Source: Acerihabitans arboris
GTDB lineage: Bacteria; Pseudomonadota; Gammaproteobacteria; Enterobacterales; Enterobacteriaceae
Direction: 5' to 3'
DNA: 64,000 bases
Assembly: GCF_010131535.1 (NCBI RefSeq)
Contig: NZ_WUBS01000010.1
Coordinates: 163,982-227,981 of the forward strand
The notes below the pieces were generated by a model that saw nothing but the letters and a program-made list of their open reading frames with translations, was not told the origin of the DNA and ran no database searches. A program made the position numbers and the translations under genes. Positions 17,145 to 25,800 of the stretch are shown one piece after another (the stretch's first letter is position 1; each line of letters opens with the position of its first letter).

Positions 17145-17960
17145 TTACCAGCCCTTGACCGCGTCGCCATGATAGATTTTATCCGCCGCGGCGGCCACTT
17201 CATCGGTTTGATAGGCTTTCACCAGGTTTTTGACCTTATCGCTATCCTTGTTATCTTCCCGGGCGACAATCAGGTTGACGTAAGGGGAATCCTTATCCTC
17301 GATAAACAGGCCGTCCTTATGGGGCGATAGCCCGATTTGCGTGGAGTAGTTGGTATTAATGATCGCCGCGTCGACTTTGCCGTCGTCCAGCGTGCGCGGC
17401 AGCTGGGCCGCCTCGATTTCAACAATTTTCAGATGCTTGGGATTGTCGATAATATCAAGCGAGGTCGGCAGCAGGCCGGTGCCGTCCCTGAGTTTGATCA
17501 GACCGTTTTTCTGCAGCAGCAGCAGGGAACGTCCCAGATTGGTCGGATCGTTGGGTATGGCGATCTGGGCGCCGTCCGGCAACTGGCCGATGGCGTGGAT
17601 TTTGCGTGAATAACCGGCGATGGGGTAGACAAAGGTTTTGCCGACCGCCGCCAGCCGATAGCCGCGCTCCTTGATCTGCTGGGCCAGGTAAGGACCGTGC
17701 TGGAAGGCGTTGGCGTCGATATCCTTGGTGTTCAACGCCTCGTTCGGCAGGACATAGTCGGTGAAGGTCACCACCTCCACGTCCAGGTTGTACTTATCCT
17801 TCGCCACTTTTTTTACCGCGTCCCACAAAGGCTGATCGATGCCCGCGCTGACGCCGACCTTGATATGGTTGGCGTTTTTATCCGCGTTATCGCACGCGCT
17901 TAACCATAGGGGAATGACCATCAGGCCGGCAAGGGCGATGGTTTTATAAGTGAGTGTCAT
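17145..17960 (-). CDS. second MetQ/NlpA-family lipoprotein
   Basis: Binding protein of 271 residues. The N-terminus carries a lipobox LSAC with the lipidated Cys at 23 (start 17960, MTLTYKTIALAG). Family motifs GVSAGIDQPLWDAVKKVAK, IDANAFQHGPYL, YPIAGYSRKIHAI and IINTNYSTQIGL are present. It converges on the MetNIQ operon and has its own promoter region on the right. No ATPase or permease accompanies it, so it may feed the adjacent MetNI pair as an alternative receptor with different ligand preference; this is an inference from position. Confidence 0.88.
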   Translation of the reverse strand: MTLTYKTIALAGLMVIPLWLSACDNADKNANHIKVGVSAGIDQPLWDAVKKVAKDKYNLDVEVVTFTDYVLPNEALNTKDIDANAFQHGPYLAQQIKERGYRLAAVGKTFVYPIAGYSRKIHAIGQLPDGAQIAIPNDPTNLGRSLLLLQKNGLIKLRDGTGLLPTSLDIIDNPKHLKIVEIEAAQLPRTLDDGKVDAAIINTNYSTQIGLSPHKDGLFIEDKDSPYVNLIVAREDNKDSDKVKNLVKAYQTDEVAAAADKIYHGDAVKGW

Positions 17961-18315
17961 GTTGCCGCGACTCCAGAATGGGTGAATTGCCGAATGGTTA
18001 ACCAGCTGAGTTTTAGCCAATGGCGCTGTTGATCCGAATGCGTCTGGCGTTGTCAAATGCCTGCATTCTTTTATAAAGGTTACATTAAACGACAAGCGTA
18101 ATATATTGCTGAAAACGCATTAAGAAATGATGAATTGTTATTAGCATTATTAGCTAAGAATAAATAAAAAAAGCATTAATAATCAAAAAGTAAGTATTTT
18201 TGTTAATCTTAAGTGAGATAATAATCACATAATGATAATTTTTACTCTATTTAATAAAACTGCAACACTATTTGACCCATAATGTTAACTCCATCCCCAG
18301 TGCCCAGGTAAATAC
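17961..18315. promoter_or_regulatory. AT-rich intergenic region
   Basis: These 355 bases are strongly AT-rich (especially 18100-18270) and hold the promoter of the minus-strand lipoprotein gene and possibly of the adenylation-domain remnant on the right. No specific operator is recognised. Confidence 0.35.
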
Positions 18316-19287
18316 ATGGTCCAGCTATCGGTTCATCCCGGCGTTCGTTGTTACCAGCAGCGCGCAGCCGACACGTCCGCGCAGGATTGCGCGTTAAGCG
18401 AGCGCTTTATGCGCCAGGCCGTGCTGAACAAAACCAGGCCGGCGATTATCACGCTGGACCGTATCCTGAGCTATGGCGAACTGGCCCGGGACGCGCGCCC
18501 CCTGGCCGCGCACCTGCGCCGGCTGGGCGTGGGACCGGAAACGCCGGTGGCGGTGTTATTGGAGCCCGGCATTGAGCAGATCACCGCCCAGGTGGCGATT
18601 ATCCTGGCCGGCGGCAGCGTGCTGCCGCTGGACGCCTCGATGCCGGATGAACAGCTGGCCGGTTTGCTGCGGCAGTGGCGGGTGCGGTTTACCCTCACCG
18701 ACGGCTTGTCCCAGGCGCGGGTTTTGCCTACCCATTTTGTCGTCCTGGAACACATAGCGGTGGGGGATGGCAATGATCTGGATTTTATCCCGGCGCGCGC
18801 CTCTCCGCCGCAACGCACCCATCTGCTGGTGACGGGGGGCGCCTGCAGGGAGATTGACGCGCGCAGGATCACAGGCCGGGTCATCAATCGCCGGCACGTG
18901 CGGGTGAACCATGACGATCGGGTTGGCTGCATTGCCGAACCCACGGGCTTTGCATATCAGCTTGAGGTATGGGGCGCCTTGCTTAACGGCGCGGCGGCGG
19001 TGGTGCTGCCGATGAGTATCGTCCTCGACCCCGTTCGGTTAACCACGGCATTGGCCCAGTTTGCCATCAGCATCCTTTTTATCAGCGCCAAGGCGTTTAA
19101 CCAGGTGGCGCGCCGGTGTCCGGATGCGTTCCGGTCCCTGCAGTACCTGCTGGTGGCAGGCGATGCCCTTGACGGCGCGGACGTGAGCCGGGTATTAAAA
19201 TACGGGGCGCCACGGCATCTATTGAACGCCGGACCGGCTTACGGCAACCCGGCCGGCCCGTTATATCGTGAGATCCCAGCTATATGA
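18316..19287 (+). pseudogene. eroded amino-acid adenylation (NRPS-type) domain
   Basis: The frame is open for 323 residues and resembles the first two thirds of an AMP-binding adenylation domain: ILSYGELARDARPLAAHLRRLGVG (A1/A2 region), ILAGGSVLPLDASMP, LEVWGALLNGAAAVVLP and LLVAGDALDG. The phosphate-binding A3 loop (normally TSGTTGxPK) is replaced by LLVTGGACRE, and the domain stops at the A5 region (LLNAGPAYGNPAGPLY in place of NAYGPTE). Without A3, A7, A8 and the A10 lysine it cannot activate an amino acid. It is therefore best read as a remnant of a peptide-synthetase gene that is still open by chance. Confidence 0.65.
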
Positions 19288-19303
19288 GTAATAGCGGCGC
19301 GCG

Positions 19304-20032
19304 TTAGGCCCGTCGTTGATCCCACAACTGTTGCATTTGCGCGTCTATCGATGACGGATCCCGCCTGAGGCTGTCCCATACGTCCCGCGCGCGCTTATCG
19401 GCCAGTACATATTCCCGATCGAGCCGGATGCCTTCCAGCGTTTGCTCCGCCACCTGTGTGGGCGATACCTTCGCGGCGTCGATGCCCGCCGTCATATCGG
19501 TATCGATAAAACCGGCGTAAACGCCGATAACCCGCGTTCCCTGCGCCCGCAGCTGGATCCGCGCCGCGTCGGTAACCGCCTGCGCCGCGTGTTTCGAGGC
19601 GCCATAGGTGGCATTCAGCGGCGAGGTAAACCAACTGACCACCGACAGCATATTGACCAGCGCGCCGCCGCCGTTGGCGGCCAGCACCGGCGCAAAGGCC
19701 TTGATCATCGCCAGCAGTCCGTAGACGTTCACCTCCATTTCCCGGCGCATGGCCGCGATGGACCCCTCGGCCAGCATGGGGCTTTGCAGCAGGATGCCGG
19801 CGTTGTTAACCAGGATATCCACGTCCGCGCACCGCCGCGCCGCCGCGGCAACGTCGGCCGGCGAGGTTACGTCCAGCTTCACCGGCGTCAGCCGCCCGTC
19901 GGTAATGGCTGCGGGATCGCGCGCCGCGGCGTAGACCTTGGCGGCGCCCGCGCCAAGCAGCGCCTCGGCATAGGCTTTGCCCAGCCCCCGGTTCGCCCCG
20001 GTCACCAGTGCGGTACAGCCTTCGATTTGCAT
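19304..20032 (-). CDS. SDR-family oxidoreductase
   Basis: Classical short-chain dehydrogenase of 242 residues. The cofactor loop TGANRGLGKAYA is at the N-terminus, NNAGIL follows at about residue 77, and the catalytic pattern is Ser (MLSVVSWF) with YGASK. The alanine-rich segment after the first strand (AAARDP) suggests NADP preference. AGGAAAT lies before the ATG at 20032. It is the only intact gene in a stretch of decayed activating-enzyme and monooxygenase pieces, so its original pathway is probably lost; the substrate is unknown. Confidence 0.9.
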   Translation of the reverse strand: MQIEGCTALVTGANRGLGKAYAEALLGAGAAKVYAAARDPAAITDGRLTPVKLDVTSPADVAAAARRCADVDILVNNAGILLQSPMLAEGSIAAMRREMEVNVYGLLAMIKAFAPVLAANGGGALVNMLSVVSWFTSPLNATYGASKHAAQAVTDAARIQLRAQGTRVIGVYAGFIDTDMTAGIDAAKVSPTQVAEQTLEGIRLDREYVLADKRARDVWDSLRRDPSSIDAQMQQLWDQRRA

Positions 20033-20065
20033 ATTGATTTCCTGTGGTCGGGCTTATCATCAGCG

Positions 20066-20386
20066 CTATCTTACCAGCTTAAGTTCCCGGCGTACTACTT
20101 TGCCGGAACGGGTGCGGGGCAGGACGTCGACGATGCGCACGCGTCTTGGCCGCGTGCAGCGGCCAAGACGGGCGGCAATCGCGGCCGCAAGCCGGGCCTT
20201 TAGCCGCGCTACCGTTGCCTTTGCCGCCGACGGGTCCGCCAGCACCACGTACAGCTCGGGCAACTGGCCCAGCAGGAAGTGGGCAATGCCAATCACCGCC
20301 GCGTCGGCCGCGCAGGCCGCTCCGGTATCGGCGTCAACGACGGTTAAGCGACGGGGGATCACCGGGCGCAGCCTGTTCACCGCCAC
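20066..20386 (-). pseudogene. C-terminal piece of an acyl-CoA/AMP-binding synthetase
   Basis: About 100 residues match only the C-terminal lid of an AMP-dependent synthetase, ending in VDVLPRTRSGKVVRRELK, where the A10 catalytic lysine of the SGK pattern is retained. The core ATP-binding domain is missing. It directly abuts a piece of a flavin monooxygenase upstream on the same strand, so a large deletion appears to have fused the ends of two genes. No ribosome-binding site supports the internal ATG. Confidence 0.6.
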
Positions 20387-20500
20387 GCGTTACCCGATCC
20401 ACCCCGACGCCTTCGCGCAGCGGCGGCTGGAAGCGCGCGGCGTAGCGTTCGAGGTAATCGACTATTTGCTCCTTAACCATATATGCCTGGGCGGTCCGGT
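20387..20500 (-). pseudogene. fragment of a FAD-dependent (FMO-like) monooxygenase
   Basis: A minus-strand stretch reads YMVKEQIVDYLERYAARF followed by QPPLREGVGVDRVTR, the pattern that follows the first glycine motif in flavin-containing monooxygenases (the usual SRDEVVAYLERYA segment). Neither the GxGxxG FAD motif upstream nor the NADP motif downstream is present. The frame is different from, but adjacent to, the synthetase piece at 20066-20386. Confidence 0.45.
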
Positions 20501-20625
20501 TACCCGGCAGCTGTGTGAAGAGAACCTGATGACGGTGGCCGACCAGCTTGAATATTCGGCGCACTTTTCCAGCGTGGCGCTTTAACCAGGGACGCGTCGA
20601 CCCGGCCGGCTCGGCCGATAAGGGC

Positions 20626-21570
20626 TCACGCCTGCATCAGGGTCAGCAGGGTGGTGATAATGATAATGCTGATAAATATCGACAGGGAACCGGTAAAACT
20701 GGACACCGAGCCAAGGGGAACGGACCACCGGGAGGTAAACATCGGCGACAGGGCGGAGCCCGGCGCAAATACCGCCACTGCCAGCACCTGGCGGATTTCA
20801 AGCGGCAACGGAGTATAAAAATAGAACAAGACGGCGAACAGGGCGCCGGCGCCGTACCGCAGCGCCAGGACTTTATACACGTGTTTCAGCTGCGAACGGT
20901 CGATATTGATTTCAAGCATCATGCCGATAATCAGCATGGCGATAAACGGGTTGGCGTTGCCGACGATCGAGGTCAGGATGGTGACCTGGCTGGGAAGATG
21001 ATAGCCGCACAGCGCCGCCGCCAGCAGCAGCATATAGACGTCAAACGGAACAGACGAAAATAAGCGCTTAAAGGTATTTTTCAGGCCGGAACTCTTGCCG
21101 GTGGCATTGGACGCGGCGACATAACTCCCGCCGGTACAGATAACGGAATTGCCGGCGTCAAACAGGCAGGTGGCGACAATGCCGACGGGACCGAGAAAGC
21201 CCTGGACATAAGGCAGGGTAAAACACCCGATATTGTAGCCGGGCGAGTTGATCATATAAAAGGCTTTGGTTTCATTATCGCGTTTGCGGGCGATCAGGTA
21301 GCCGCCATACATCAGCAGGATATTGCAGACAAAACCGATAAGCACCAGCACCAGCAGGGAATGATCAACCTCAAAGCTGGCAAAGCCGTTGATTACCGCC
21401 GCCGGCAGCGTCAGGTTCATCATTATTTTCGACAAGGCAACACTATCTGAGCGCTGCAGCATGCCGTATTGCTTTAACAGATAGCCGGCCACGATAATCA
21501 AAAAGAAAGAAAAGGCTTTAAGGAGAACGTCCAGCATAGCACCGCCCCGGCGAAATAATGCATTCATCAT
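20626..21570 (-). CDS. AEC-family (auxin efflux carrier-like) transporter
   Basis: Polytopic inner-membrane protein of 314 residues with about ten hydrophobic helices. The opening helix LKAFSFFLIIVAGYLLKQYG, the segment LSKIMMNLTLPAAVINGF and the central PGYNIGCFTLPYVQGFLGPVG with its unwinding glycines and asparagine are typical of AEC transporters, which move organic acids or similar anions. AGGTGG precedes the ATG at 21570; the ATG at 21537 is an alternative. It stands alone in its orientation beside the SDR/DUF1330 group. The substrate is not predictable. Confidence 0.85.
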   Translation of the reverse strand: MMNALFRRGGAMLDVLLKAFSFFLIIVAGYLLKQYGMLQRSDSVALSKIMMNLTLPAAVINGFASFEVDHSLLVLVLIGFVCNILLMYGGYLIARKRDNETKAFYMINSPGYNIGCFTLPYVQGFLGPVGIVATCLFDAGNSVICTGGSYVAASNATGKSSGLKNTFKRLFSSVPFDVYMLLLAAALCGYHLPSQVTILTSIVGNANPFIAMLIIGMMLEINIDRSQLKHVYKVLALRYGAGALFAVLFYFYTPLPLEIRQVLAVAVFAPGSALSPMFTSRWSVPLGSVSSFTGSLSIFISIIIITTLLTLMQA

Positions 21571-21619
21571 ACATTACCACCTGGGCCAGTCACATCGTTT
21601 TGTCAGCGCCCGCGCGACA

Positions 21620-22309
21620 TTATGTTTCCGCCGTGGCAGCGGGAATTCGGGAGATGTCATAGATATCGCCGGTTTCAAGCACCGGACGGGGAAAACCCCG
21701 GCGGGCGAGGTTAAGCATCGCCCGCCCTATGGTTTCCGTGGTCAGGATACTGCGTGGGTACAGCGGGCGCAGCAACGTCGCCACCGGCACCAGCAGCAGA
21801 TATAACAGCCGATACAGCGCGGTTTTGGATCGCGCGCCGTGCTTAGGCAAGATAATGCCGGGGCGGATGATATATACCGCTTTTAGCCCCAGGCGTTGCA
21901 GGGCGTTTTCAGTGCCGCCGCGCACCCGTTCCCACATGGTGCGGCTTTTTTCCGCGCTGTCGGCCCCGGCCCCGGATAAATAGACAAAGGTCGACGCCGG
22001 GCTTATCCGCGCCAGCGCCCCGGCCGCGGCCAGGGTCAGGTCATTGGTAATGGCGGTATAGCGTTGTTCATCCATGCCTACCGAGCTTACCCCGAGGCAA
22101 AAAAAAGCGGCGTCGACGCCGCCGAGCCGGTGGGTTATTTCGTCATAACGCAACAGGTCGGTGTGGATCAGGATCTGCAGTTTGGCATGTTGAACGCGCG
22201 GCGCGGAGCGCCCTAACGCGATCACCGTGGTTACATCATCGGCCAGCAGGCATTCCCGCAGTACCCCTTGGCCCACCATGCCGGTGGCGCCCCAGATTAT
22301 TACTTTCAT
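21620..22309 (-). CDS. NAD(P)-binding atypical SDR (epimerase-like)
   Basis: A 229-residue Rossmann-fold protein of the atypical/extended SDR type. The cofactor loop is WGATGMVGQGVLRECL at the N-terminus; AFFCLGVSSVG and FVYLSGAGAD mark the second half of the fold, and RPGIILPKHGARSKT a C-terminal conserved region. Such proteins, related to YbjT and HTATIP2, bind NAD(P)H and are often reductases or regulators without a classical catalytic tyrosine. It is third in the group running left from 23478, 27 bases after the DUF1330 gene, so it is probably under the same ArsR control. Confidence 0.8.
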   Translation of the reverse strand: MKVIIWGATGMVGQGVLRECLLADDVTTVIALGRSAPRVQHAKLQILIHTDLLRYDEITHRLGGVDAAFFCLGVSSVGMDEQRYTAITNDLTLAAAGALARISPASTFVYLSGAGADSAEKSRTMWERVRGGTENALQRLGLKAVYIIRPGIILPKHGARSKTALYRLLYLLLVPVATLLRPLYPRSILTTETIGRAMLNLARRGFPRPVLETGDIYDISRIPAATAET

Positions 22310-22336
22310 GTCAGTGTCTCCGCAGGGCGGAACGCG

Positions 22337-22624
22337 TTATCCGCCCTCCACGCCCTGAATGATAAACGTCCGGTAGGCCGCCCCGCGCAAGCGGTGTACT
22401 ACCGCTTCCTGATACTCGGGGCCGTCATACCAGGCTTCCGCCGCCTCGAAGGTGAATATCACCGCTCCGTCCACCGGCTCGCCGTCGGTATGGCGCAGGC
22501 GGCCATACAGCGCCAGGGGGATCGGGTGGAGGCGGCCGGCGCTTTTTTCCGCTTTCTCGCTATAGATTTTCATTTGTTCCGGATCATGGGTGGCTGCGCG
22601 TACGGCAACAAAATAGGCTGGCAT
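22337..22624 (-). CDS. DUF1330 family protein
   Basis: A 95-residue ferredoxin-like dimeric alpha/beta-barrel protein. It opens with MPAYFVAVRAATHDPEQMKIY and contains the family elements PLALYGR, GAVIFTFEAAEAWYDGPEYQ. DUF1330 members are small stand-alone proteins of unknown catalytic role, often beside SDRs and redox genes, as here. It lies between an SDR (about 100 bases upstream) and an epimerase-like gene on the same strand. Confidence 0.8.
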   Translation of the reverse strand: MPAYFVAVRAATHDPEQMKIYSEKAEKSAGRLHPIPLALYGRLRHTDGEPVDGAVIFTFEAAEAWYDGPEYQEAVVHRLRGAAYRTFIIQGVEGG

Positions 22625-22728
22625 CGGTAACTCCCGGGCAGTGATGAACCGGCGGCGATAATCGCCGCCGGTTAAAAAACCTGTCCCGGCGGAAAACGCG
22701 GTGTCGCCGGGACAGGCCAGGCCCGGTA

Positions 22729-23478
22729 TCAGCGCCAGCCGCCGGAGGCGCTGATGCGTTCGCCGGTCAGCCAGGCGGCGGCATCCGAGGCCAGGAACAG
22801 CGCAACCTTGGCAATATCCGCCGGCTGCCCGAAGCGGCCCAGCGGCGTTTGCGCCACCAGTTCTTTTTCAAAGTCGCTGCCCAGTACGCCTGCCTGGGCA
22901 GCGCCTTCGGTCGCCACGCCGCCCGGCGCAACGGCATTTACCCGGATGCCGCGGGGGCCCAGCTCCTTCGACAGCCCGACGGTCAGGGTATCAATCGCCC
23001 CTTTGGTCGCCGCGTAAATGGTGGTGCCCGGCGTTGGATGGGTACTGACCACCGACGTGATATTAATAACGCTGCCGCCCAGTGGACTAAAATACTTTAG
23101 CGCTTCCCGCGTCGAGAGGATAGTGCCGAGCACATTGATATTAAACTGCCGGTGGAACTCGGCTTCGGTAACTTCCTCCAGCGGGCCAAAGGCAAACACT
23201 CCGGCGTTGTTCACCAGCACGTCGAGGGGGCCGTAGGCGTCTCGCGCCGCGCTGAAAATGCGCTGGACGTCAAGCGCGCTGGCGACATCGCCCTGGACGG
23301 CGATCGCCTTGCCGCCGCTGCCGACGATGGCCGCCACCACCTTATCCGCATCCTCGCGGCTGGAGGCATAGTTAACCACCACCGAGGCGCCGGCGGCGGC
23401 GAAGCTTTTGGCGATACCGGCGCCGATACCTTTGGATGCGCCGGTGACGACGGCGACTTTACCTTGTAGCTGGGTCAT
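22729..23478 (-). CDS. SDR-family oxidoreductase (FabG-like)
   Basis: Classical SDR of 249 residues: TGASKGIGAGIAK cofactor loop, NNAGVFAFGPL, catalytic Ser in ITSVVSTHPTPG and the YAATKGA catalytic Tyr/Lys. The final GGWR motif and overall length are like 3-oxoacyl-ACP reductases, but many stand-alone members act on other carbonyls. It is the first gene of a leftward group and faces an ArsR-type regulator across 115 bases that contain two matching operator sites, so it is probably repressed by that protein. GGAG-like bases precede the ATG at 23478. Confidence 0.92.
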   Translation of the reverse strand: MTQLQGKVAVVTGASKGIGAGIAKSFAAAGASVVVNYASSREDADKVVAAIVGSGGKAIAVQGDVASALDVQRIFSAARDAYGPLDVLVNNAGVFAFGPLEEVTEAEFHRQFNINVLGTILSTREALKYFSPLGGSVINITSVVSTHPTPGTTIYAATKGAIDTLTVGLSKELGPRGIRVNAVAPGGVATEGAAQAGVLGSDFEKELVAQTPLGRFGQPADIAKVALFLASDAAAWLTGERISASGGWR

Positions 23479-23511
23479 GACAAGACTCCTGATGATGAAA
23501 CGTTAAGTACG

Positions 23512-23534
23512 ATAGTTCGGAATTAATGAACTAT
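23512..23534. promoter_or_regulatory. operator 1 for the ArsR-type regulator
   Basis: ATAGTTC, nine bases, GAACTAT: a perfect 7-bp inverted repeat between the SDR and ArsR genes. The same arrangement recurs 24 bases to the right at 23536-23558, with phasing close to two helical turns. Confidence 0.6.
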
Positions 23535-23535
23535 A

Positions 23536-23558
23536 TTAGTTCGTAAAATATGAACTAT
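23536..23558. promoter_or_regulatory. operator 2 for the ArsR-type regulator
   Basis: TTAGTTC, nine bases, GAACTAT repeats operator 1 with one mismatched arm position. The inner arms of the two operators also form the compact palindrome GAACTA-TAT-TAGTTC (23528-23542). Binding here would block the promoters of both the SDR and the regulator. Confidence 0.6.
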
Positions 23559-23593
23559 TGGACAATTTGTCAACCATCTGTTATAAATATTCG

Positions 23594-23962
23594 ATGAGAC
23601 CGATAATTCACCCCGCCGCCGAAGACATCACCGTAGAGGGGATCCTGCACGCTCTGTCCGATCCCCTGCGCGTGCATATTTTCACCGCCATCGCCCGCGC
23701 CGAATGCTCCCAGCCCTGCTCGGCGTTTCTTGAGTTCAGCGAGCGCAGCGTGCCGAAATCCACATTGTCCCAGCACTTCAAGATATTGCGGGAAGCCGGG
23801 CTTATCCGCAGCGAGCGCAAAGGCGTGGAAGTGCGCAATACTCTGCGCCATGACGATCTGCAAGAACGCTTCGGCGCGCTTATCCAGGCGATCCTTGGAT
23901 CCTATAGCGCGCAGTGCGCCAGGACGCCTAAAAACCCGGGCTGCCCCGCCGACGGTGATTGA
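23594..23962 (+). CDS. ArsR-family winged-helix regulator
   Basis: DNA-binding protein of 122 residues. The winged helix is recognisable as ILHALSDPLRVHIFTAIA, then SVPKSTLSQHFKILREAGLI and RKGVEVRNTLR. Two cysteines (38 and 42) sit just before the recognition helices and two more (108 and 117) at the C-terminus; the metal-box ELCVCDL pattern of ArsR is absent, so thiol-redox or small-molecule sensing is more likely than metal sensing. The ATG at 23594 is chosen; the earlier TTG at 23558 falls in operator 2. It faces the SDR gene and likely represses both. Confidence 0.85.
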   Translation: MRPIIHPAAEDITVEGILHALSDPLRVHIFTAIARAECSQPCSAFLEFSERSVPKSTLSQHFKILREAGLIRSERKGVEVRNTLRHDDLQERFGALIQAILGSYSAQCARTPKNPGCPADGD

Positions 23963-24101
23963 TATTTTCCGCTGAAAAAATATTAGCAATATTCAACGGT
24001 AAATATCATAATCCGCACGCCGCCGGATATAATTCCGGACTGTCTATTCAATCTGTAATTAATTTAATAAAATTATTTTATTAAATATAGAAGGGTCTCC
24101 T

Positions 24102-25001
24102 ATGTTTGACATTATGTACAAAAGTAATGCTGTTTTAATTAATAACCCTCCCGCTAATCAACTAACCGACGTGGATAAACACCCTGGCCGGGCTGCCGCT
24201 GATATGGCGAATGAAATAAATTATACTGCTAACAATAAACTCGCGCCGGCATCGGTAAAAACCGTTAAACGACCGTTGAATAAGCGGGTTGCTCTGGTAT
24301 ATGGTTTTGCGTACGCAAGAAATTTTGACGATCGGGACGGCATAAAAAAATTTTCTATCGATCAGCTCAACCATGCGCTAGGCATAACATACAAAAGACT
24401 AAATCATAATAAAATAAAAAAGATACAACGCGGTATTAATGTTGACAAAATAATGATAAAAAAATTCTTACAACCTACCGGCATTAAAACCGCTCTTGCG
24501 GAAGAACTCTTGCGCTCCTGGTCAAGGTATTTGAGCGAAAATTATGAATTTTTATCCATCAAATCGCGGCTTGAAACAAAAACGGCAAAGTGCGTTCAGC
24601 AATGCCGGGGTTGCCTAGAATATACGCTGATAAAAAATAATATTCTTGATCTCTATATCACCCCCACGCTAAAAAATAGGGCCATGGAGGTCTTCATCAT
24701 GTTTTTACGCAAAAACGACGCCGCCGGTTTCAAGACTATAAGGGATGGCGGCGGCAAGATCTTCCACCCGCTGGACAGTGTGGTAAAAACGATATTTTTC
24801 CGCCGCGCCTCGAAGCTGGCGCTGAAATGGAGCAGCGAACTGAAGATCGCGGTCATGTTCGACGCCAGTTTTGCGCACGACAGCGCCATGACACCCTCCC
24901 GGACAGGCTATAGGCCGATTACTTTTTCGGAATATAAATATTCCAAGAAAAATAATCTTGATAATGTATTTGTCAGGAGCGTGCCAAACGCCGCTGTCTA
25001 A
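24102..25001 (+). CDS. unrecognised basic protein, 299 residues
   Basis: I do not recognise this protein. The frame is open for 299 residues, starts after a GA-rich ribosome site (AAGGGTCTCCT), and is more AT-rich than its neighbours in the first two thirds (many AAA, AAT and ATA codons), which suggests acquisition. There is no signal peptide or membrane helix. The first 55 residues look disordered (NPPANQLTDVDKHPG), then a basic stretch FSIDQLNHALGITYKRLNHN followed by KIKKIQRGINVDKI resembles a helix-turn-helix-like segment. A cysteine pair occurs in CVQQCRGC. The C-terminal 80 residues are more GC-rich. A secreted effector or a phage-derived regulator are possible, without firm evidence. 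Confidence 0.6.
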   Translation: MFDIMYKSNAVLINNPPANQLTDVDKHPGRAAADMANEINYTANNKLAPASVKTVKRPLNKRVALVYGFAYARNFDDRDGIKKFSIDQLNHALGITYKRLNHNKIKKIQRGINVDKIMIKKFLQPTGIKTALAEELLRSWSRYLSENYEFLSIKSRLETKTAKCVQQCRGCLEYTLIKNNILDLYITPTLKNRAMEVFIMFLRKNDAAGFKTIRDGGGKIFHPLDSVVKTIFFRRASKLALKWSSELKIAVMFDASFAHDSAMTPSRTGYRPITFSEYKYSKKNNLDNVFVRSVPNAAV

Positions 25002-25236
25002 ACGCCGGCGCCTGGATACCTAATTTCCTTTACTGGAAGGCAATGGCGAGCGTTCCGGTGAAAAAACCATCCAGAACGGGTATCCTGGTTACAAATCATT
25101 TATCCCTTTCAAGGTACGCCGGCGACTATAATTGGCGCATCGATTCAGGCGCCAATCTTTTTACCTTAGCGCATCATTGGCGTAAAGGATATTGTTGGCC
25201 AGATAGACCAGGCATCATTTCCGGAATGAGAAAACC

Positions 25237-25800
25237 ATGAGTCAAAAAGAGACCCTAAGTATCGTGGCCGGGGAGAAGCCCGCCGCCGCCCCTAAGATTG
25301 ACCACCTGCGTTTTCACCGGCGCCACGCCCATCTGTCCACGCCGTTCGGCGAAGGCTGGTTTGCGCGCAAGGCCGAAGGGTTTGCCCGTTTTTTCGGCAC
25401 GCCGATGTTTTTAGGCGCGCAGACGCTGATTGTCATCGGCTGGGTGTGCGTCAATACCTTCGGCTGGGCCAAATTCGATATCTATCCGTTCATCCTGCTT
25501 AACCTGGCATTCAGTTTACAGTCGGCCTACGCGGCGCCGCTGATCCTGCTGGCGCAGACACGGCAGGCGGAGCGGGATAAGGCGCATGCCGACGCGGATG
25601 CCCTGCACCGCGAGGCGCTGGCCGTCGCCAACGCCGGGCGCCAGGAACTGGCCGCGCAAACCGCGGCGCAAATGATGGCGTTGCTCCAGCAGAATACCGA
25701 GCTGACCACCCTGACTAAAAACATGAGCGAGCGGATTGAAGTGCTGGCCGCCGAATTGCATAAAAAACTTTTGCAGGATGCGCCGAAACCGCAGCCCTAG
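25237..25800 (+). CDS. DUF1003 membrane protein
   Basis: A 187-residue protein with two transmembrane helices (FLGAQTLIVIGWVCVNTF and PFILLNLAFSLQSAYAAPLIL) and the DUF1003 signature FDIYPFILLNLAFSLQSAYAAPLILLAQTRQ (in shorter pieces: YPFILLN, QSAYAAP, RQAERDK). The C-terminal 70 residues are an alanine/glutamine/glutamate-rich coiled coil on the cytoplasmic side. Family members are inner-membrane proteins of unknown role, sometimes linked to CorA or mechanosensitive functions. It stands alone after 235 bases without a clear gene. Confidence 0.88.
   Translation: MSQKETLSIVAGEKPAAAPKIDHLRFHRRHAHLSTPFGEGWFARKAEGFARFFGTPMFLGAQTLIVIGWVCVNTFGWAKFDIYPFILLNLAFSLQSAYAAPLILLAQTRQAERDKAHADADALHREALAVANAGRQELAAQTAAQMMALLQQNTELTTLTKNMSERIEVLAAELHKKLLQDAPKPQP

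Noticed and set aside
20387..20585. A plus-strand frame ending in VADQLEYSAHFSSVAL
   Set aside because: The minus strand shows better similarity, to a flavin monooxygenase, so the plus frame is a shadow.
25043..25240. A 65-residue plus-strand frame before the DUF1003 gene
   Set aside because: It lacks a supporting ribosome site, overlaps the DUF1003 leader and has no family features.
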